From assembly GCA_938048185.1 (NCBI GenBank), contig CALIVT010000009.1, forward strand, positions 62,001-126,000: a stretch of 64,000 bases of DNA, written 5' to 3'. Positions 59,361 to 64,000 of this stretch are shown here, one piece after another (position 1 is the stretch's first letter; every line of letters begins with the position of its first letter). The stretch comes from an uncultured Arenicella sp. (GTDB taxonomy: Bacteria > Pseudomonadota > Gammaproteobacteria > Arenicellales > Arenicellaceae). Made by a program: the position numbers and the translations under genes. The notes beneath the pieces were generated by a model. The model had not been told where the DNA came from and ran no database searches. It worked only from the letters and a program-made list of their open reading frames with translations.

Positions 59361-62300
59361 TTACTGCGTATTTACGTCTAGAATCGTTCTATCAATTTCA
59401 CCTTCATCGTCTTGATGCGAAATAATTCCAAGGTATCGACTGCCCGCGTTTAAGCCTTGATAGTCTAGAGTGATATTAGTAGAAACACCTAAACTGGCTG
59501 AACCTGGAGCACCCACCGTGGTATTACCGTTATCACCGGCAACTAAACTTAACCACAATGTATAGCTAACCGTGTTGTCAGCCGAGCCAGCAGCAAAGAA
59601 ATCGACGACAAACACATAGCCACCTGCAGCCGGGTTCTCTAAATCGATGGTTTCGTTGCTTGTTGGGCCACCGCTTGAGGCGATTTGCGTAATCTCACCG
59701 AAGCTCTCGCAATCAGTCACGCTGAAGACGCGCATATCAAGGTCGTCTTGACCTGGAGTCGATGTGTCTTCATCGAACAATGCCATGCGAATATGGTCGG
59801 ACGCCGGTAAGTCAAAGCAAACCAAGTTGAGCTGGTTTTCCGTGTCTACGGAAATTGTATCAGCAATGGCAGCCGACTCGGAAAGACCTGCAAAGCCCGC
59901 GTTATAGACTCCTTCGTAACCGAAAGCAACGGGTACGGTAATGTTGCCACTCGCCGTTGATGTACCGTCTGGAGACTCAATAATTACCGCTTGACTATCA
60001 ATTTCACTCTCAGTCGCTAGAGCAACGGGGCGCACCGCGATGGGGCTGCGAACTTCCTTAGCCATCCGGTTTTTACGGTGATGCCTGTTTCTATAGCCAT
60101 GTCGATAACCGTAAGCAAAGCTATAACGATGACCGTAATAGTCTTGGTCGGCTAAATAGCGATAACCACCGTTATAACCGCGGCCGTAGCCGTAATAGTA
60201 ATCACCATAAACGTAATACCCTACGTAGTAGAGGTAGCGATAAAAGCTACGACGTTTCTTCCCTCTCTCAACCCAGGTTACCGAACCGAACGCAAATTCA
60301 TTTAAGTTCGCGTCATCTTGCGCCGCAAACGAAATCGTGTAGTCGGCGGACTCGCCGGGGCGCAAACTCAAACGCCGTGGGCTTACTGTAACGTCTATCC
60401 CTTCTGGTGCGTCAACCACTGCTTTATAACGAGTAGCAGATTGACGACGGCGATAAGGGTTTTCCTCCGCGACACTTGTTACCGTTCTGGTAACAGTTTG
60501 AGTGCCGACCAATTCGCCAACACCAATCGATGGTAAATTAAGTTCACTGCCGTCAAACGAACGGCCTTCAAGTGCGAGGAAATCACACACCGCGTCGTCG
60601 ACTACTTGTACATTATTGCCGCATGAAAACGCAGCGTAGTCGCCCAAACTCGCGTCATACACCAAACCGGGTTCAAACGTGTCGTTGGGTACAACATGAC
60701 CGGCACCAATTTCAAATGGCGTGGCTGGCGCAGTGCTAAATTGAGCGGTTAGATCTTGACGTGCGGTGGTCATCATCGCCGAGCGAGCCATGGCAGGCGT
60801 CCAGGTCGGATGCGCTTGTTTGATAAGCGCTAAAACGCCTGCAACGTGTGGGCTTGAAAACGATGTACCACTGATAAATTGTTGCGAGTTAACACCGCTT
60901 GATCCGCGTGCCTCGTCCGCATTTTCGGTCGTGGTTTCGGCACTTAGAATATTGACACCGGGAGCAACAACGTCGGGCTTAATGATATCTAAGGCGCCGC
61001 CGTTAGGGCCGCGTGATGAAAAATCGACTACTTGATTTACCAAGGTAACTTGATTTTCACTGTCAAGCGTTACCGCTGCGCCCGTCACGTTAGCAAGCGC
61101 ATCACCGTCTTCGAAGCCAATCATTACACCGGCTATCGCACGCTCGGGAGCCAAGCCGCCCATTACAAATGGGTTTTGGCGATCTGGGGCGGTGCCATCG
61201 TTATACACAACTATCGCGGTTGCGCCAGCGGCTTCTGCATTCGCGTATTTATCGTCGAATCCGCAAGCACCGCGGATTACCAGCGCGATATTGCCGGCTA
61301 TTGCGTCAGCATTAGTAAGCGCTTCACAGCCATTGGCTGGCTCGGCAATCGCTACGCTACCTGAGATTGGGTCAATGTCGTTGAGTAATATTGGGCCTGC
61401 ACCTTCAACTGCAGTAACGGAGCCTGCTACAGATGCGGGCGCGTCAACTTGCAAGCCGAGTGCAAAATTTTGGTCGTCGTTAACCGCACCTACTGACGTG
61501 ATCCATGGCACTACTGCTGGAGAGCCAACAGTTTGAAGATCAGGACCAGAGTTACCGGCAGAGGTGGCAACGTGTACACCTGCATTCGCCGCAAACAAGA
61601 ATGCGATTGCATCTAAGCTACCGAAAGACGTTGATGATCCGCCAATTGAGAAGTTGATAACGTCAACGCCGTCAGCCACTGCTTGGTCAATCGCAGCCAT
61701 TGAGTCGGCATTGGCACAACCATCGTCTTCTTCATTGGCAGGGGTTGCTGGGTCATCCACTGCTGGGCCGTCCCAACACACCTTATAGGCGGCGATGCGT
61801 GCGCGTGGAGCAACGCCAGACATAACGTCTTCGCCAACTTCTTCGCCGTCAATAATTGCCTGCACGCCATAGTTTCCGGCCGCGTTCGAGGCGGCAGCTG
61901 AACCATGACCGTTGTCATCTCTAGCTGAGAGTGAAGAGCCTGCGGCAAGTGCTACCGCTGGATCGGCGCCGCGTAAAAAAGCGGCAGAAAAGCTGCGTGC
62001 GCCAAGAATTTTGTTGTTACACGTAAACGGCACGTCCAACGGGTTGAACGCGGTATTACCAAAGTCGCAGGTGTCTCCGCTCCAGCCTGAAGGCGGCGCG
62101 CCAAACGGGATCTTGCGACCACGGTCACCACGTTTTGGCGTTGGCACATCAGCAAAGCTTGGGTTTTCAGGGTCGATACCGGAGTCTAAAATACCGACAA
62201 TTACGTCTTCTCCGGTGTAGCCTTGGCGCCAAGATGAGAACCGGCCTCTATTCAGCTCGAGAAACTTGCGAGTGCTGTCGGTGTCCATTTGTTGCAACTC

Positions 62301-62768
62301 GTCTCGCGTGACTCGTAATACGTTTGGCTCGTTACGCATCAGCTCGGCTTCGGCTGCCGACATTGTTACTGCCATGCCGTTAAACGCAAGTGTGTATTCG
62401 TAGATCTTATTGCTTTTATCCACGCCACAGTTTTCGAGCGACTGATCGTGCATGTTGCCAAGAAATGCGCGATAACTCTGTACCGCGGAACTTTGCATAT
62501 TGATTTTCTGGCCGCTCTCGGGCTTAGTCGCAACAAGGGCGTTAGAGCCAGAAAAATTAAGTGCGGGCTGATCTTTGAATTGAACAATATAGACGTCGGC
62601 TTTACGTTTGACGGCAGTGGCCGCAGGGATCGAGCTGGCATTGTTGCTACTTGCGGCGCGACCTTGTTCGAGCACTGAGTTAGCGGCAAATGTGTTGCCT
62701 GCGGCAAGGGACACTAAGGCGCAAAAGCCGATGGTCGATACCTTGATTGATGAGATTATATTTCTCAT
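59361..62768 (-). CDS. Exported subtilisin-like protease (S8) with a tyrosine-rich insertion
   Basis: A 1135-residue subtilase. A signal peptide (to about residue 29) is followed by an I9 propeptide (about 57-155). The catalytic residues are Asp195 (GILDSGIDPENP), His288 (DDNGHGSAAAS) and Ser636 (ISGTSFSSPHVAG). A protease-associated domain (about 446-570) interrupts the catalytic domain. A fibronectin-like domain (from about 780) is split by residues 836-905, which contain 20 tyrosines in 50 positions. A beta-sandwich domain, like those of secreted proteases, fills the last 200 residues. It probably degrades proteins outside the cell. Two direct repeats lie upstream. Confidence 0.93.
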   Translation of the reverse strand: MRNIISSIKVSTIGFCALVSLAAGNTFAANSVLEQGRAASSNNASSIPAATAVKRKADVYIVQFKDQPALNFSGSNALVATKPESGQKINMQSSAVQSYRAFLGNMHDQSLENCGVDKSNKIYEYTLAFNGMAVTMSAAEAELMRNEPNVLRVTRDELQQMDTDSTRKFLELNRGRFSSWRQGYTGEDVIVGILDSGIDPENPSFADVPTPKRGDRGRKIPFGAPPSGWSGDTCDFGNTAFNPLDVPFTCNNKILGARSFSAAFLRGADPAVALAAGSSLSARDDNGHGSAAASNAAGNYGVQAIIDGEEVGEDVMSGVAPRARIAAYKVCWDGPAVDDPATPANEEDDGCANADSMAAIDQAVADGVDVINFSIGGSSTSFGSLDAIAFLFAANAGVHVATSAGNSGPDLQTVGSPAVVPWITSVGAVNDDQNFALGLQVDAPASVAGSVTAVEGAGPILLNDIDPISGSVAIAEPANGCEALTNADAIAGNIALVIRGACGFDDKYANAEAAGATAIVVYNDGTAPDRQNPFVMGGLAPERAIAGVMIGFEDGDALANVTGAAVTLDSENQVTLVNQVVDFSSRGPNGGALDIIKPDVVAPGVNILSAETTTENADEARGSSGVNSQQFISGTSFSSPHVAGVLALIKQAHPTWTPAMARSAMMTTARQDLTAQFSTAPATPFEIGAGHVVPNDTFEPGLVYDASLGDYAAFSCGNNVQVVDDAVCDFLALEGRSFDGSELNLPSIGVGELVGTQTVTRTVTSVAEENPYRRRQSATRYKAVVDAPEGIDVTVSPRRLSLRPGESADYTISFAAQDDANLNEFAFGSVTWVERGKKRRSFYRYLYYVGYYVYGDYYYGYGRGYNGGYRYLADQDYYGHRYSFAYGYRHGYRNRHHRKNRMAKEVRSPIAVRPVALATESEIDSQAVIIESPDGTSTASGNITVPVAFGYEGVYNAGFAGLSESAAIADTISVDTENQLNLVCFDLPASDHIRMALFDEDTSTPGQDDLDMRVFSVTDCESFGEITQIASSGGPTSNETIDLENPAAGGYVFVVDFFAAGSADNTVSYTLWLSLVAGDNGNTTVGAPGSASLGVSTNITLDYQGLNAGSRYLGIISHQDDEGEIDRTILDVNTQ
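60093..60242 (-). other. Tyrosine/glycine/arginine-rich coding insert
   Basis: Codes for residues 843-892 of the subtilase. Twenty of fifty residues are tyrosine, the rest mostly Gly, Arg, His and Asp, with YYVGYYVYGDYYYGYGRGY as its core. Flanking sequence reads GSVTWVERGKKRR on one side and KEVRSPIAV on the other, which together look like one strand-turn-strand of the fibronectin-like domain in related proteases. Confidence 0.85.
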
Positions 62769-63249
62769 AGTTTTGGTTCTCCGTTTAAATATGGTTAGTT
62801 GAACAGCACAACCAAAATTAATAGGGCGGTTGATCGTTCAAAGTTGTGAGCTTGGAGAAAGCGCTTTAAAACGCATCACGAAAGGCTTTCAGAAAAACTA
62901 ATGGCAATAGCGTTTGCAACTAATGGCAATAGTGTTTCTAAAAGAATTATCGAATAAAGGTATAGAGGAAGGTAAACAGTGAATCGTAGATACCAAAAAA
63001 AGTTGCGTGGAATGGCACGCGTTGGGTAGCAAAAATCACACACCAGAACGCTCAGAACAAGAAAACACTTGTTTCGAGCCTAACTGATACTTGTTTACTT
63101 TCCCCTACCCAATCTTCTCTAAACACTGCGGGGAGCGGCGTTTAGAGCTTTTACGTTCTTTCAAGAACAAATTCACTGTAGACATGTTACTGCTTGTTAG
63201 GCGATACGGCAAGTATATAATTGACCGAAATTAACGATTGGAGAGAGTC
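62769..63249. other. Divergent intergenic region with a 20-base direct repeat
   Basis: A 481-base noncoding stretch between the divergent subtilase and VOC genes. It holds a nearly perfect direct repeat (62896-62915 and 62918-62937). A GGAGAGAG ribosome binding site precedes the VOC start. I see no clear promoter consensus and no frame of interest. Confidence 0.6.
62896..62937. repeat. Two 20-base direct repeats, period 22
   Basis: AACTAATGGCAATAGCGTTT and AACTAATGGCAATAGTGTTT differ at one base. The period of 22 bases is about two helical turns, so a protein could bind both on one face. They lie 128 bases upstream of the subtilase start. Confidence 0.8.
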
Positions 63250-63606
63250 ATGAACCAACATGAAAAATTAAATTATTTGGAATACGCCGCCAAAGATTTA
63301 AGTGCCACCAAAACGTTTTTTGAAACTGTATTTGCTTGGCAATTTACCGATTATGGGCCTGAGTACACGTCCTTCGACGACCAAGGGTTAGTGGGCGGTT
63401 TTTATAAAGCGAACCTATGCAGTAATAGCGACCTCGGTAGTGCATTGACTATTTTTTACAGTAAAGATATCGAGGCAACCCTGGCGAAGGTGGAGGCAGC
63501 GGGCGGGATCATCGTGAAGCCAACGTTTGATTTTCCTGGTGGCCGCCGGTTTCACTTTACCGAACCATCGGGCAACGAGTTTGCGGTATGGGCTGATCCG
63601 GCCTAG
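63250..63606 (+). CDS. VOC-superfamily (glyoxalase-like) protein
   Basis: A 118-residue single-domain protein of the glyoxalase/bleomycin-resistance superfamily. The ATG at 63250 is preceded by GGAGAGAG. LNYLEYAAKDLSATKTFFETVFAW opens the fold and FPGGRRFHFTEPSGNEFAVWAD closes it; the last glutamate and histidine are typical metal or substrate positions, but not all metal ligands can be assigned. The function cannot be told; these proteins range from lyases to antibiotic-binding proteins. Confidence 0.85.
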   Translation: MNQHEKLNYLEYAAKDLSATKTFFETVFAWQFTDYGPEYTSFDDQGLVGGFYKANLCSNSDLGSALTIFYSKDIEATLAKVEAAGGIIVKPTFDFPGGRRFHFTEPSGNEFAVWADPA

Positions 63607-63620
63607 CGAGTAGTGCTTAT

Positions 63621-63680
63621 CTTAGGTTTAACGAATGACTGTTTTCTTAGATTTAACGAATGACTGTTTTCTTAGATTTA
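63621..63680. repeat. 25-base tandem repeat, 2.4 copies
   Basis: Units at 63621-63645 and 63646-63670 differ by one base (CTTAGGTTTAACG and CTTAGATTTAACG at their starts), and ten bases of a third copy follow. The array covers the end of the MipA gene and its stop codon. It is too short and has no spacers, so it is not a CRISPR. Confidence 0.85.
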
Positions 63681-64000
63681 AATAGATACTTACTGAAGAT
63701 CAAACCAACTGACACGCCATCACTTGTTTCAACAAGCGGTGAGTCTTCAAAACTTGCCCCGCTAATATTTTCATAGCGAATAAACCAAACCCATAGTCGG
63801 TCCTTATCATTCGAGCGTAGACTGAGTAATAGTCGTGAGCCTGAGTAGCCGCTGTCAGCCTCGTAGGCTGGGCGGCTCTCGGTTGCGAATTCCGGGGCTA
63901 CGCCATAATACAAATTTTGATAGTCGCTGGTACCAAACTGTGGCCCGAATGCCATGCCCGCTCGCCATTTTTTTTTGCCCCAATCAAAATCGCGAAAGTA
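63653..64000 (-). CDS. MipA/OmpV family outer-membrane protein, 5' part outside window
   Basis: The frame is open to the right edge, so only the C-terminal 115 or so residues are visible. The segment QNLYYGVAPEFATESRPAYEADSGYSGSRLLLSLRS and the later GASFEDSPLVET are typical of MipA/OmpV proteins, twelve-stranded barrels that scaffold murein enzymes or form small channels. The C-terminus KYLFKSKKTVIR lacks the usual terminal aromatic residue, perhaps because a 25-base tandem repeat has altered the end of the gene. Confidence 0.85.
   Translation of the reverse strand, partial: YFRDFDWGKKKWRAGMAFGPQFGTSDYQNLYYGVAPEFATESRPAYEADSGYSGSRLLLSLRSNDKDRLWVWFIRYENISGASFEDSPLVETSDGVSVGLIFSKYLFKSKKTVIR

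Noticed and set aside
63621-63680. Short tandem repeat as a CRISPR remnant.
   Set aside because: The units are directly adjacent without spacers and there are no cas genes.

Overview
The window is a contiguous piece of a gammaproteobacterial chromosome that spans the replication origin. The evidence is the classic block rpmH-rnpA-yidD-yidC-mnmE-mnmG-rsmG-parA-parB-atp operon on the minus strand (positions 28.7 kb down to 1) facing dnaA-dnaN-gyrB on the plus strand (29.3-34.6 kb). Most genes diverge from the rpmH/dnaA boundary, as expected for leading-strand genes around oriC. Further right lie typical gammaproteobacterial genes: apaG-apaH, mlaA, secB, envC-ctpA, pepN. GC content looks moderate, and many secreted enzymes suggest a free-living, probably marine, degrader. 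A deep-branching lineage such as the Arenicellales is a guess from gene content only. I saw no rRNA, tRNA, insertion sequence, prophage or CRISPR array.

Layout. 1-5.1 kb: F1Fo ATP synthase genes (atpG partial, A, H, F, E, B, I) with a good promoter ahead of atpI. 5.4-14.4 kb: accessory genes inserted between atpI and parB, namely an OmpA-like protein with short beta-type repeats, an alpha/beta hydrolase, a family-2 glycosyltransferase, a four-gene cassette that looks like a Gtr-type three-component glycan-modification system plus a methyltransferase, two secreted proteins (one an SGNH hydrolase) and a mercaptopyruvate sulfurtransferase. 14.5-18.8 kb: parB, parA, rsmG, mnmG. 18.9-24.6 kb: a second insertion, between mnmG and mnmE, carrying a secreted lipase with its membrane-anchored foldase, a cupin, a second secreted hydrolase, a membrane-anchored protein of unknown function and a TonB-like protein. 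24.7-28.7 kb: mnmE, yidC, yidD, rnpA, rpmH. 29.3-34.6 kb: dnaA, dnaN and gyrB. recF is absent from its usual place between dnaN and gyrB; that spacer instead holds a terminator and two parS sites in inverted orientation. DnaA boxes cluster in the dnaA-dnaN spacer.

34.8-46.8 kb: housekeeping genes for stress and envelope (apaG, apaH, mlaA, secB, rhodanese, envC, ctpA), an M20 amidohydrolase, a DUF465 protein, thpR, a PHP phosphoesterase and pepN. 47-53 kb: a run of exported proteins (DUF1800, DUF1501, and a PQQ-type sugar dehydrogenase with an N-terminal haem c motif), then a short-chain dehydrogenase. 53.9-56.6 kb: a siroheme sulfite/nitrite reductase operon with DUF934, a CxxC thioredoxin-like protein and an unlisted 33-residue membrane protein. 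56.9-64 kb: an MBL-fold hydrolase, a transglutaminase-like/TPR lipoprotein, a 1135-residue subtilase with a remarkable tyrosine-rich insertion, a VOC protein and a truncated MipA/OmpV outer-membrane protein.

The most noteworthy points are the parS pair replacing recF, the glycan-modification cassette, the lipase/foldase island, the tyrosine-rich insert in the subtilase, the 13-residue repeats in the OmpA-like protein and the haem-containing sugar dehydrogenase beside DUF1800/DUF1501. All functional statements rest on reading motifs by eye; no database search was run.
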